DNA from: an uncultured Eubacteriales bacterium
GTDB taxonomy: Bacteria; Bacillota; Clostridia; Oscillospirales; Oscillospiraceae
Direction of reading: 5' to 3'
DNA: 8,117 nucleotides
Assembly (NCBI GenBank): GCA_905205195.1
Contig: CAJLCS010000082.1
Location: forward strand, 1 to 8,117
Shown: positions 1 to 6,036 of the stretch, in pieces
Layout of the letters: every line of letters starts with the position of its first letter
Position numbering within the stretch: the stretch's first letter is position 1
Notes under the pieces: generated by a model
Told to the model about the DNA's origin: nothing
Databases searched by the model: none
The model's input: only the letters and a program-made list of their open reading frames with translations
Made by a program: the position numbers and the translations under genes

Positions 1-1
1 C

Positions 2-124
2 ATCGTCAAAAAGGTGGTCTGGGACGGCAAAAATGCCTATGTTTACCTCTTTGCAGAGGATGGAGAGGCGGATTTGCCGCCCGTAGAGCAACTTATGTAT
101 CCGTTGGGAGAGGATAGCGAATGA
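2..124 (+). CDS. C-terminal end of a large serine site-specific recombinase (partial)
   Basis: This is the 3' end of a gene entering from the left; 40 residues are visible before the TGA at 122-124. The tail reads IVKKVVWDGKNAYVYLF and then a short acidic stretch ending PLGEDSE. That pattern (beta-strand, WDG turn, YLF, then a polar tail) is what I recall from the C-termini of large serine recombinases of clostridial phages and integrative elements. The catalytic serine domain and zinc ribbon lie outside the window, so the family call rests on the tail and on context. The context is strong: the gene stops inside the pentamer AATGA (120-124), exactly where sigK homology begins, as expected for the recombinase that excises a skin-type element. 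Other proteins with a similar tail cannot be excluded from 40 residues. Confidence 0.62.
   Translation: MVKKVVWDGKNAYVYLFAEDGEADLPPVEQLMYPLGEDSE
120..124 (+). other. Probable recombination core (AATGA) of a skin-like element in sigK
   Basis: AATGA occurs exactly where recombinase coding sequence ends and sigma-K coding sequence (N-E-I-L-M) starts. From memory, the sigK rearrangement in B. subtilis occurs between 5-bp AATGA repeats, so this is probably the right-hand copy. The left-hand copy would lie outside the window, after the 5' half of sigK. Confidence 0.65.
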
Positions 125-488
125 AATCCTGATGTACTTCCGCAGTCAGAGGAAATCCAGTCAGGATGTGTCGCTGTCGGACTGCATTGAGACGGGCACC
201 GACGGCGCGGCGCTGTCGCTGATGGACGTGGTCAGCGACGAGGGTGATCTGCTGGAGCAGATCACCGATCGGGACGCGGTGCGGCAGGTGCGGAAGGCGG
301 TGGGGGAGTGCCTGACGGAGCAGGAGCGGACGGTGATCGTCCTGCGCTTCGGCCTGAACGGACAGCCGCCCCGGCGGCAGCGGGAGGTGGCGGCGGTGAC
401 GGGTATCAGCCGCAGCTATGTATCCCGCATCGAAAAGCGGGCGCTGGAAAAGCTGCGTCTGGCGCTGGATCCGGAGGATGGACGGTAG
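120..488 (+). CDS. sigK: 3' segment of sigK (sporulation sigma-K), separated from its 5' half
   Basis: Read in frame from AAT at 120, the protein begins NEILMYFRSQRKSSQDVSLS, matching the region 2.3/2.4 stretch of sigma-K (normally preceded by ARCIE). It ends with a region 4 helix-turn-helix containing ISRSYVSRIEKRALEKL (about 408-458). The N-terminal half of the factor, including most of region 2, is absent and the upstream DNA is recombinase sequence. A full sigma-K is about 230-240 residues; about 122 are here. The ATG at 132 would give a 118-residue product, but it lacks an evident ribosome binding site and the promoter-recognition region is incomplete, so this is a gene segment rather than an independent gene. 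By analogy with Bacillus subtilis spoIIIC, and with Clostridioides difficile, excision of the intervening element in the mother cell would restore sigma-K for late sporulation genes. If the element never excises, it would be a pseudogene. Confidence 0.85.
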   Translation, partial: NEILMYFRSQRKSSQDVSLSDCIETGTDGAALSLMDVVSDEGDLLEQITDRDAVRQVRKAVGECLTEQERTVIVLRFGLNGQPPRRQREVAAVTGISRSYVSRIEKRALEKLRLALDPEDGR

Positions 489-514
489 ACTTTTGGCGGA
501 CGGTGTGGTATCAT
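486..514 (+). promoter_or_regulatory. Weak candidate promoter for the chromate transporter pair
   Basis: TAGACT (486-491) and TATCAT (509-514) are separated by 17 bases and lie just upstream of the first transporter gene, overlapping the sigK stop codon. The predicted start at about 521 leaves a very short leader that would begin at the ribosome binding site, so this is a tentative call. Confidence 0.28.
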
Positions 515-533
515 AGTGCCGGAGTGTGATGCT

Positions 534-1091
534 ATGAACAGAATCAGAAAATGTCCGGCGCTGTTTGGGACCTTCCTGAAGATCGGCGCCTTTACCTTCG
601 GCGGCGGCTATGCCATGATTCCGCTGATTCAGCGGGAGGTGGTGGACCGGCGGCACTGGATTTCTGAACAGGACATTCTGGATGTGGTGGCCATTGCCGA
701 AAGCACCCCCGGCCCCATCGCGGTCAACGCCGCTACCTTTGTAGGCTACCAGACGGCGGGGTTCTGGGGCGCGTTCTCCGCGACGCTGGGGGTGCTTTTG
801 CCGTCCTTTTCCATCATCGCGGCGATTTCTCTGGTACTGCGGCAGTTTGAGCAGCTGAAGCTGGTGCGCTATGCCTTCCGGGGCATCCGGGCCGGGGTGC
901 TGGCGCTGATGATCCGGGCGCTGGTTTCCATGTACCGCCAGTGCCCCAAGGGGCTGCTTTCCTACGTCCTCATGGGCCTGTCCTTCGTGGCAACGGCCTT
1001 TCTGGGGGCGGATGTACTGGTGACCATTGTCCTTTGCGCGGGTATCGGTCTTGCCGTGTCGGCCCGGGCGGCGGGAAAGGAGCGTCCGTGA
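534..1091 (+). CDS. ChrA-family transporter, half-size subunit 1
   Basis: Encodes 185 residues of a short-chain chromate transporter (CHR/ChrA superfamily), an inner-membrane protein of several hydrophobic segments. Family signatures are visible: GAFTFGGGYAMIPL (residues 18-31) and ESTPGPIAVN (56-65), followed by a further glycine-rich membrane segment around TLGVLLPSFS. Full-length ChrA has two homologous halves in one chain; Firmicutes often carry the halves as two adjacent genes that probably assemble together. The ATG at 534 is preferred over the in-frame GTG at 516 because GGAG (521-524) sits 9 bases upstream of it. The stop TGA (1089-1091) overlaps the ATG of the next gene. The substrate is inferred from the family as chromate or another anion; many of these proteins have never been tested, so chromate resistance is not assured. 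Confidence 0.9.
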   Translation: MNRIRKCPALFGTFLKIGAFTFGGGYAMIPLIQREVVDRRHWISEQDILDVVAIAESTPGPIAVNAATFVGYQTAGFWGAFSATLGVLLPSFSIIAAISLVLRQFEQLKLVRYAFRGIRAGVLALMIRALVSMYRQCPKGLLSYVLMGLSFVATAFLGADVLVTIVLCAGIGLAVSARAAGKERP

Positions 1092-1663
1092 TGCTGTGGG
1101 AGCTATTCTGGACGTTTCTGAAGATCGGTGCCTTTACCTTCGGCGGGGGCTACGCCATGCTGCCGCTGGTGCAGGAGCAGGTTCTGGCCCACGGGTGGCT
1201 GACCCGGGAGGAACTGATCAATTTTCTGGCGGTGAGCGAAAGCACGCCGGGGCCGTTTGCCGTGAATGTGTCCACCTATGTGGGCATGGAGACGGCGGGA
1301 CTGGCCGGTGCGTTCGTTGCGACGCTGGGAGTGGCGCTGCCGTCCTTTGTGGTGATTCTGATTGTCGCCCGATGCTTTCAGCGGTTCCGTTCCAGCCGTC
1401 TGGTCCAGGGCACCATGGCAGGCCTGAAGCCGGCGGTCATCGGCCTCATCGGCGGGGCGGTGCTGTCCACGGGCAGGACGGTGTTCTTCCCGAACGGATT
1501 CCGGTTTTCCGTGCTATGGAGCTTTGAGTTTCTCAGCTCGGCGGTGATTTTCGGGATGATGCTGAAAATGGCAATCAGCAAGCGCCATCCGATCCTGATT
1601 ATCCTGCTGGCAGCCGCTGCAGGCGTTGCGGCGGGATTCCTGCAGGAATATCTGGGCGTGTAG
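1091..1663 (+). CDS. ChrA-family transporter, half-size subunit 2
   Basis: Encodes 190 residues homologous to the upstream gene, with GAFTFGGGYAMLPL (residues 13-26) and ESTPGPFAVN (50-59) in the same relative positions. The second half is very hydrophobic, with membrane segments around residues 80-95, 110-125 and 155-185. It starts with ATG at 1091, sharing one base with the preceding TGA, behind AAAGGAG (1076-1082) at 8 bases spacing. Overlap and similar length indicate translational coupling and equimolar production, consistent with a heterodimer of two ChrA halves of opposite topology. The in-frame ATG at 941 lies within the upstream gene and is not a credible start. Substrate specificity (chromate, sulfate-like anions) is a family-level inference. 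Confidence 0.9.
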   Translation: MLWELFWTFLKIGAFTFGGGYAMLPLVQEQVLAHGWLTREELINFLAVSESTPGPFAVNVSTYVGMETAGLAGAFVATLGVALPSFVVILIVARCFQRFRSSRLVQGTMAGLKPAVIGLIGGAVLSTGRTVFFPNGFRFSVLWSFEFLSSAVIFGMMLKMAISKRHPILIILLAAAAGVAAGFLQEYLGV

Positions 1664-1734
1664 CACGATAAAGACGGAAAGCGGCGTTTTGCGGACGAAG
1701 CACGCAAAAGACAGCAGAAACAGCGGATTCTCCT

Positions 1735-1778
1735 GCGGGTAGAATTGGAAGATGTGCAATTCTACCCGCGTTTTCTTT
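1735..1778 (+). terminator. Rho-independent terminator of the chrA pair
   Basis: A perfect 13-bp stem (1735-1747 with 1757-1769) encloses a 9-base loop and is followed by GTTTTCTTT. It lies about 70 bases after the second transporter gene. The 70 bases between hold only a weak 7-bp inverted repeat (1687-1693/1703-1709) with no T-tract. Confidence 0.8.
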
Positions 1779-1826
1779 CGGTAGAACCGGCCTTCGGCGA
1801 AGGAGAGCCGCCTTGACAGCGGTAGG

Positions 1827-1856
1827 TTGCTTTTTGCCGGGGGCGTCCGGTACAAT
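1827..1856 (+). promoter_or_regulatory. Candidate promoter for the DegV gene
   Basis: TTGCTT (1827-1832) and TACAAT (1851-1856) are 18 bases apart, placing the start near 1863, ahead of the ribosome binding site at 1881. A better-looking TTGACA at 1813 lies 32 bases from TACAAT and has no other -10 partner. The call is moderate. Confidence 0.4.
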
Positions 1857-1897
1857 GGGACCATAATTTCGATAGACACGAAGGAGCTGCCAATCCG

Positions 1898-2758
1898 ATG
1901 ATTCAAATTTTTACCGATACCACAGCCAATCTGCCTGCGGAGTTGATCCGCCGGTACCACCTGCGGGTGATTCCGCTGACCTATTCCCTCAACGGCGTGG
2001 AGGCGAAGCAGGACCCGGAGGAGGATTTTGACGGCAAGGCCTACTACGACGCCATGCGGAAGGGCGGCAAGGTGAAAACCGCCATGATCAGTATGGGCGC
2101 CTTTCTGGACCCCATGCGGGAGTGCCTGGCGTCGGGAAACGACGTGCTGTACGTCGGCTTGTCCGGTGGCATCAGCGGCACGGTCCGGGCGGCTGCCGGT
2201 GCGCTGGCGGAGCTGCGGGAGGAATTCCCGGAGCGGAAGACGGCGGCCATCGATACCTTCGCCGCGTCGCTGGGGGAGGGCCTTCTGGTGCTGGAGGCGG
2301 CCCGGATGGCGGAAAACGGTACGTCCTTTGACGAGATTGTGACCACAATCGAAACGAAGCGGAACGCCATGTGCCAGTATTTCACGGTGGATGATCTGGA
2401 ATACCTGAAGCGGGGCGGCCGTATCAGCCGGGCTGTGGCGCTGGTGGGCACCGTGCTGAACATCAAGCCTCTGCTGACGGGTGACGCAGAGGGGAAAATC
2501 GTCATGTGCGGCAAGGTCCGTGGCAGGAAGCAGGCGCTGATGGCACTGGTGAACAATTACGACAAGCTGGCGGAGGACCGGTCTGCCACCATCGGCCTTG
2601 CCCATGCGGACGCGCCGGAGGACGCGGCCTTCGTGCTGGAGCAGCTTCGGCAGAAGGGGTTCACGGGGGAGTGCATTTCCGTCTGCTATGAGCCGGTGAC
2701 CGGGTCCCATGTGGGACCCGGCACGGTGGCGCTGTTTTTCCCGGGAATTCACAAATAA
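1898..2758 (+). CDS. DegV family protein (fatty-acid-binding, FakB-like)
   Basis: Encodes 286 residues, the usual length of DegV proteins, which bind one fatty acid in a buried pocket. In several Firmicutes (FakB) they present it to the kinase FakA for phosphorylation, so exogenous or recycled fatty acids can enter phospholipids. Visible motifs in order are FTDTTANL (residues 5-12), LSGGISGT (88-95), the AIDTFAASLGEG stretch (117-128), DDLEYLKRGGRIS (165-177), LNIKPLL (187-193) and HVGPGTVALFF near the C-terminus (271-281). The canonical TSQPS lipid-contact motif is replaced by KTAMISM (60-66), so the ligand head-group pocket may differ. The start is ATG 1898 with AAGGAG (1881-1886) 11 bases upstream. 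No FakA-like gene is in the window. It is a soluble cytoplasmic protein, apparently monocistronic between two terminators. Confidence 0.92.
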   Translation: MIQIFTDTTANLPAELIRRYHLRVIPLTYSLNGVEAKQDPEEDFDGKAYYDAMRKGGKVKTAMISMGAFLDPMRECLASGNDVLYVGLSGGISGTVRAAAGALAELREEFPERKTAAIDTFAASLGEGLLVLEAARMAENGTSFDEIVTTIETKRNAMCQYFTVDDLEYLKRGGRISRAVALVGTVLNIKPLLTGDAEGKIVMCGKVRGRKQALMALVNNYDKLAEDRSATIGLAHADAPEDAAFVLEQLRQKGFTGECISVCYEPVTGSHVGPGTVALFFPGIHK

Positions 2759-2761
2759 CAC

Positions 2762-2800
2762 AAGTGGCATGACACGCAAAATGCGGTCATGCCACTTTGA
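2762..2800. terminator. Probable bidirectional terminator between convergent degV and MATE genes
   Basis: A perfect 12-bp stem (2762-2773 with 2786-2797) surrounds ACGCAAAATGCG, whose CGC/GCG ends can add three more pairs. It lies 3 bases after the DegV stop and 20 bases from the stop of the minus-strand MATE gene. The flanking T-runs are short on both strands, so termination strength is uncertain. Confidence 0.65.
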
Positions 2801-2817
2801 ACTTTGATGCTCCGATT

Positions 2818-4126
2818 TTACACGGCCGCTTTATGCCGCCTGGTCCGGGGACCGGTGGCCAGCGTCCGCATGACGGTAATCTGGATGGGAATGGCGCACA
2901 GAAGCGTCAGTACGTCGGAGACCGACTGGGCAGCGATCAGCCCGGGCAGCCCCCAGACCAGCGACAGAATCCACACCGTCGGGATGAAGAAGATGCCCTG
3001 CCGGGCGGCGGCGAGGAAGGTGGCCGGGACGGTCCGTCCGATGGCCTGCTCCATCATGTTGCTGATGAGGATCCAACTCTGGGCCGGGAAGGTGACGCAC
3101 TGCCAGCGCAGCGCCAGAGCGCCGCAATGACGGTGAGAAACACCAGCGAGCACTTGACGCAGAAATGGAAGCCCTCCTTGACCCGGTCATACAGCGCTTG
3201 GCCCCAAAATTGAAGCCGCACACCGGCTGGAAGCCCTGACCGAAGCCGATCATGGTGGACGCACCGAAGTTGGTAATCCGCTGCACCACACCCATGGCGG
3301 CAATGACGGCGTCGCCGTAGGGACCGGCGGCGCGGTTCAGGGAAATGGTGGCCAGGGACGCCAGTCCCTGCCGGGCCAGCGAGGGCAGGCCGCCCTTGAC
3401 GATCATCTGGAAATAGTACCATTTCAGCTTGATGTTTCGGAACCGGATCCGGATGTTGCCGCCCTTGCCGCAGCCCGCCAGCAGCAGGCAGAAGCTGAGA
3501 AACTGGCTGATGATGGTGGCCCAGCCTGCACCGGCAACGCCCAGCTTGCAGGTGAACATCAGCAGCGGGTCCAGCCCGATGTTGACAATGGCGCCGGAGA
3601 CGATGCCGACCATGGCATAGCTGGCGCTGCCCTGAAAGCGGAGCTGGTTATTGAGCACCAGCGAAGCGGTCATCCACGGCGCGCCCAGCAGAATCACGCT
3701 GAGGTACTGCTTGGTGTAGGGGAGGATGGTATCGGTGGAGCCGAGCAGGTAAGCCAGCGGCTCCAGAAAAATCTGCCCCAGTACGCAGATGACGGCACCG
3801 GCCGCCAGCGCCGAGAAAAAGCCGGTGGCGGCCATGTTGGACGCTTCTTCGTAGTTCTTTTTCCCAAGCTCCCGGGAAATGTAGTTGCCGCTTCCGTGGC
3901 CGAAGAAGAAGCCCACGGCCTGAATGATGGCCATCATGGAAAACACCACGCCGATGGCGCCGGTGGCGGCGTTGCTTTTCAGCATTCCGACGAAAAACGT
4001 GTCGGCCATATTATAAAAGGATGTAATCAGCATACTGATGATGCAGGGGACGGCAAGACGGCAGATCAGCCCCGGCACCGGCGGCTGGGTCATACGGATA
4101 TATTTTTCTTCCTGCTGGGTGTCCAT
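2818..4126 (-). pseudogene. MATE family multidrug efflux protein, broken by two frameshifts
   Basis: The N-terminal 309 or so residues (4126 down to about 3199) are a clear MATE (multidrug and toxin extrusion) sodium/proton-coupled transporter: MTQPPVPGLICRLAVPCII, then ITSFYNMADTFFVG, then QPVCGFNFGAKR. The start ATG at 4126 has GAAGGAG (4134-4140) 7 bases upstream. After FGAKR the family sequence (LYDRVKEGFHFCVKCSLVFL) continues in a second frame, so there is a net 1-base loss or 2-base gain near 3191-3199. It then moves to a third frame near 3101-3125 (ALRWQCVTFPAQSWILISNM), ending at the TAA whose complement is 2818-2820. At the second break the LTVIAAL and ALRWQC pieces abut, where MATE proteins I recall have about 25 further residues, suggesting an out-of-frame deletion of roughly 75 bases. 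Pseudogene or assembly error; without correction the product lacks its last third. Confidence 0.85.
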
Positions 4127-4164
4127 ACGGAAACTCCTTCACGATGATTTTTGGATGATTTCTT

Positions 4165-4194
4165 ATTATACACGAGAATTTTACAAAATGCCAT
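4165..4194 (-). promoter_or_regulatory. Promoter of the MATE gene
   Basis: On the minus strand, a perfect TATAAT (complement of 4165-4170) is preceded after 18 bases by ATGGCA (complement of 4189-4194, 4 of 6 matches to TTGACA). It lies about 40 bases upstream of the MATE start codon and is divergent from the isomerase promoter. Confidence 0.5.
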
Positions 4195-4239
4195 GGTTTA
4201 TTTGCACAAAAACCGAGGTTGCGCCGCCGCAAAAAATGC

Positions 4240-4268
4240 TTGCCAAAACGCCCGTTTGGGTGTATAAA
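4240..4268 (+). promoter_or_regulatory. Promoter of the sugar phosphate isomerase gene
   Basis: TTGCCA (4240-4245) and TATAAA (4263-4268) are separated by exactly 17 bases, placing the start near 4275. A small hairpin (4278-4282 with 4286-4290) would be at the extreme 5' end of the mRNA just before the ribosome binding site. Confidence 0.7.
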
Positions 4269-4314
4269 GAAGGCAGCGGGCCGACGGCCCCAACGAAAAA
4301 GGAGATTGTATCTT

Positions 4315-5037
4315 ATGGAATACGGACTTCAGCTTTACAGCGTGCGGGACTTCACGGAGAAGGATCTGGCGTCCACGTTGGAAAAGGTGGCCAAAATCGG
4401 CTACAAGTATGTGGAATTTGCGGGCTTCTTTGGCCATAGCGCCAAGGAAGTGAAGGCCATGCTGGATGGCAACGGCCTGATCGTCAGCGGCACCCACAGC
4501 GGCCTGCAGGAGCTGGACAACGATTTTGCCGGCACCGTGGCCTATCACCATGCCATCGGCAACAAGAATTTCATCGTCCCCGGCGCCCCCTGGTCCACGG
4601 CGGCGGAGCTGGACGAGACTATTGCCAAGCTCAACAAATATCAGCCCATGCTGGCTGCCGAGGGCATTACCCTGGGCTACCACAACCACGACGGCGAGTT
4701 CCTGCCCAATCGGGACGGCCAGATTGCCCACGAGGAAATGGAAAAGCGCACCTCTGTGGACTTTGAAATCGACACTTACTGGGCCTATGCGGCGGGCCGG
4801 GATCCGGTGGAAATTCTGGAGCGGCTGAAAAACCGCATCCATGTGATCCATCTGAAGGACGGCGACGCCAACAAGATGGGCTATCCTCTCGGCGACGGCA
4901 CCGCGCCGGTAGCGGCGGTCCGGGCCAAGGCCATGGAGCTGGGAATGCTGATGGTGGTGGAAAGCGAAAACCTGAAGCCCGACGGCATTTCCGAGGTCAC
5001 CCGGTGCTTTGAGTACCTGAAATCTCTGGAAAAATAA
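4315..5037 (+). CDS. Sugar phosphate isomerase/epimerase (xylose-isomerase-like TIM barrel)
   Basis: Encodes 240 residues of the AP-endonuclease-2/xylose-isomerase-like TIM barrel family, which act as metal-dependent isomerases or epimerases on sugars, inosose derivatives or ketosugars. Barrel-strand signatures carry the expected metal and acid/base residues: YVEFAGF (E34), GTHSGL (H61), GYHNHDGEF (H123, H125), FEIDTYW (D153), VIHLKDGD (H179) and VVESEN (E216). No signal peptide is seen, so it is cytoplasmic. The start ATG 4315 follows GGAG (4301-4304) at 10 bases. The frame stays open upstream to 4219, but that extension crosses the predicted promoter and is rejected. Slightly shorter than many relatives (about 250-280 residues) but complete. 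It stands alone, with no kinase, transporter or dehydrogenase neighbour, so the substrate cannot be deduced; IolE, IolI and hydroxypyruvate isomerase are relatives, not assignments. Confidence 0.9.
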   Translation: MEYGLQLYSVRDFTEKDLASTLEKVAKIGYKYVEFAGFFGHSAKEVKAMLDGNGLIVSGTHSGLQELDNDFAGTVAYHHAIGNKNFIVPGAPWSTAAELDETIAKLNKYQPMLAAEGITLGYHNHDGEFLPNRDGQIAHEEMEKRTSVDFEIDTYWAYAAGRDPVEILERLKNRIHVIHLKDGDANKMGYPLGDGTAPVAAVRAKAMELGMLMVVESENLKPDGISEVTRCFEYLKSLEK

Positions 5038-5052
5038 ACGGAACCCTCTTCG

Positions 5053-5123
5053 GCCCGGCGGAACGGATATGTACCCCCAAACTGGACAGCCAGTATTGGG
5101 GGTACATATCCGTTCCACCGGGC
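5053..5123. repeat. 71-nt near-perfect palindrome (long hairpin) after the isomerase gene
   Basis: Positions 5053-5080 pair with 5096-5123 over 28 positions with one mismatch (C5059/A5117). The remaining centre, 5081-5095, itself forms a 5-bp stem (ACTGG/CCAGT) around ACAG. The transcript would fold into one almost continuous stem of about 33 bp starting 15 bases after the isomerase stop. It may serve as terminator, although the following AATTTCTTT is only moderately T-rich, and the length is far above a normal terminator. The inner part resembles, from memory, IS3/IS150-type terminal repeats (TGTACCCCCAAACTGG head to head). A second small hairpin (5121-5125/5131-5135) would compete for its last bases. 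Confidence 0.8.
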
Positions 5124-5197
5124 AATTTCTTTGCCGTTTCTTAGCTGCAATTTGACGGAATTTTAACCGAATTACCAATATGTACCACAGATGCTGA

Positions 5198-5226
5198 TTG
5201 ACTTTTGGACGTACCAATGATATACT
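5198..5226 (+). promoter_or_regulatory. Promoter of the XRE-family regulator
   Basis: TTGACT (5198-5203) and TATACT (5221-5226) lie 17 bases apart, close to the vegetative consensus. The predicted start is near 5233, which makes the in-frame upstream ATGs at 5205 and 5217 unusable and supports ATG 5301. Confidence 0.8.
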
Positions 5227-5233
5227 TTAATAG

Positions 5234-5255
5234 TAGTAACGCGAATAGTAACGCG
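5234..5255 (+). repeat. Tandem 10-bp direct repeat, candidate operator
   Basis: TAGTAACGCG occurs at 5234-5243 and 5246-5255, a 12-base period, immediately after the predicted transcription start of the regulator gene. This is a plausible site for autoregulation by the encoded HTH protein, but no binding evidence exists in the sequence itself. Confidence 0.55.
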
Positions 5256-5300
5256 TTCCAAACCGTACGAAATCCAGAAAACAGAAAGGTTGTAACCATC

Positions 5301-5921
5301 ATGCAGGCGCAGGACAGTAAAGAAGACCGATTAAGACGATTTGCAAAAATTTGGGCGGATTCCCGGGCGGATGCCGGAAAATCTCAGGAATTTGTAGCCG
5401 AGGGCTTAGGCGTTTCCAAGAAAACCGTTCAGAACTGGGAAAAGGGCGTCACTTCTCCGGATCTGTTTACCGGAAGCGAGTGGTTCCGGGTTCTGGGCGT
5501 CAATCCGGTTTCGTACTATCTGGCTTATTTGTTTCCGTCCTTTTTTGAGAATGTGTCGTCCAAGCGGGACGAACAGGTGATTGAGCAGGCGCTCAACGCG
5601 CTGATTCGTCAGACTTCCCCCCAGGAAAAGCGGGAGCTGCTGTATTTAATGGCAGGACAGCACGGAAGCTCCTGGTATTCCTTACTGCAAATGTTTACGG
5701 CCCATTGCCATACGACCATGCAGTCCCGGGTCAATGCGGCCCGGATGATTCTGGAGAATTACGAGATGGAGGAAAGCCAGGGCGAGCTGGTCTGTCCGGA
5801 AGCCATCCGGCCGGATCTTCGGATGCTGAAAAGCGCTATCCGGGAGGGCAAGGGTGCCGTCCTGACCGGTTCCTCCGGCTATGCCAATCTCTTTCCCAAG
5901 GAAGAGCCGGCGGAGGACTGA
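5301..5921 (+). CDS. XRE-type helix-turn-helix transcriptional regulator
   Basis: Encodes 206 residues. The N-terminal part (about residues 11-70) is a Cro/CI-like helix-turn-helix: RRFAKIWADSRADAGKSQEF, then VAEGLGVSKKTVQNWEKG with the recognition helix at SKKTVQNWEKG (39-49), then SPDLFTGSEWFRVLGVNP. The C-terminal 135 residues are a mostly helical domain I do not recognise, with EKRELLYLMAGQHGSSWYSL in its middle and an acidic end (PKEEPAED). It may bind a ligand or mediate oligomerisation. The start ATG 5301 is chosen because the promoter lies at 5198-5226 and GAAAGG (5284-5289) is 11 bases upstream; the longer reading from 5205 would begin inside the promoter. It is monocistronic, bracketed by its own promoter and terminator, with no phage genes beside it. 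The target genes are unknown; the tandem repeat in its leader suggests autoregulation. Confidence 0.85.
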   Translation: MQAQDSKEDRLRRFAKIWADSRADAGKSQEFVAEGLGVSKKTVQNWEKGVTSPDLFTGSEWFRVLGVNPVSYYLAYLFPSFFENVSSKRDEQVIEQALNALIRQTSPQEKRELLYLMAGQHGSSWYSLLQMFTAHCHTTMQSRVNAARMILENYEMEESQGELVCPEAIRPDLRMLKSAIREGKGAVLTGSSGYANLFPKEEPAED

Positions 5922-5942
5922 CGGATTTTTAACCAAACAGCA

Positions 5943-5980
5943 GCCGCTCTGCGCCAAATCCGGCGCGGAGCGGCATTTTC
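5943..5980 (+). terminator. Rho-independent terminator of the XRE gene
   Basis: A 13-bp GC-rich stem (5943-5955 with 5962-5974, one U-G wobble) has a 6-base loop and is followed by ATTTTCC. It begins 22 bases after the regulator's stop codon. Confidence 0.8.
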
Positions 5981-6001
5981 CGGCGGAAAACGTTTGCCTT
6001 C

Positions 6002-6030
6002 TTGAAATTTTTGCCATGCCCTGATACTAT
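6002..6030 (+). promoter_or_regulatory. Promoter of a short intergenic transcript
   Basis: TTGAAA (6002-6007) and TACTAT (6025-6030) are separated by 17 bases; transcription should start near 6037. No convincing coding sequence begins before the terminator at 6132-6178. Confidence 0.65.
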
Positions 6031-6036
6031 AAATAG

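Noticed and set aside
1813..1818. Perfect TTGACA -35 hexamer upstream of the DegV gene
   Set aside because: No -10-like sequence lies 15-19 bases downstream; the nearby TACAAT is 32 bases away and pairs better with TTGCTT at 1827.
2699..2722. A 9-10 bp inverted repeat with a 2-base centre (CCGGGTCCCA / TGGGACCCGG)
   Set aside because: It lies inside the DegV coding sequence and encodes the conserved GSHVGPG motif, so it is most simply explained by codon use; a 2-base loop is also unfavourable for an RNA hairpin.
1514..2779. Long minus-strand open frame of 421 codons opposite the second transporter and DegV genes
   Set aside because: It runs through two well-supported plus-strand genes and the terminator between them; the translation is rich in H, R and Q with no family resemblance, typical of an antisense shadow in GC-rich DNA.
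4198..5217. Minus-strand open frame of 339 codons opposite the isomerase gene
   Set aside because: It overlaps a clear TIM-barrel gene and the long palindrome, with no family-like sequence.
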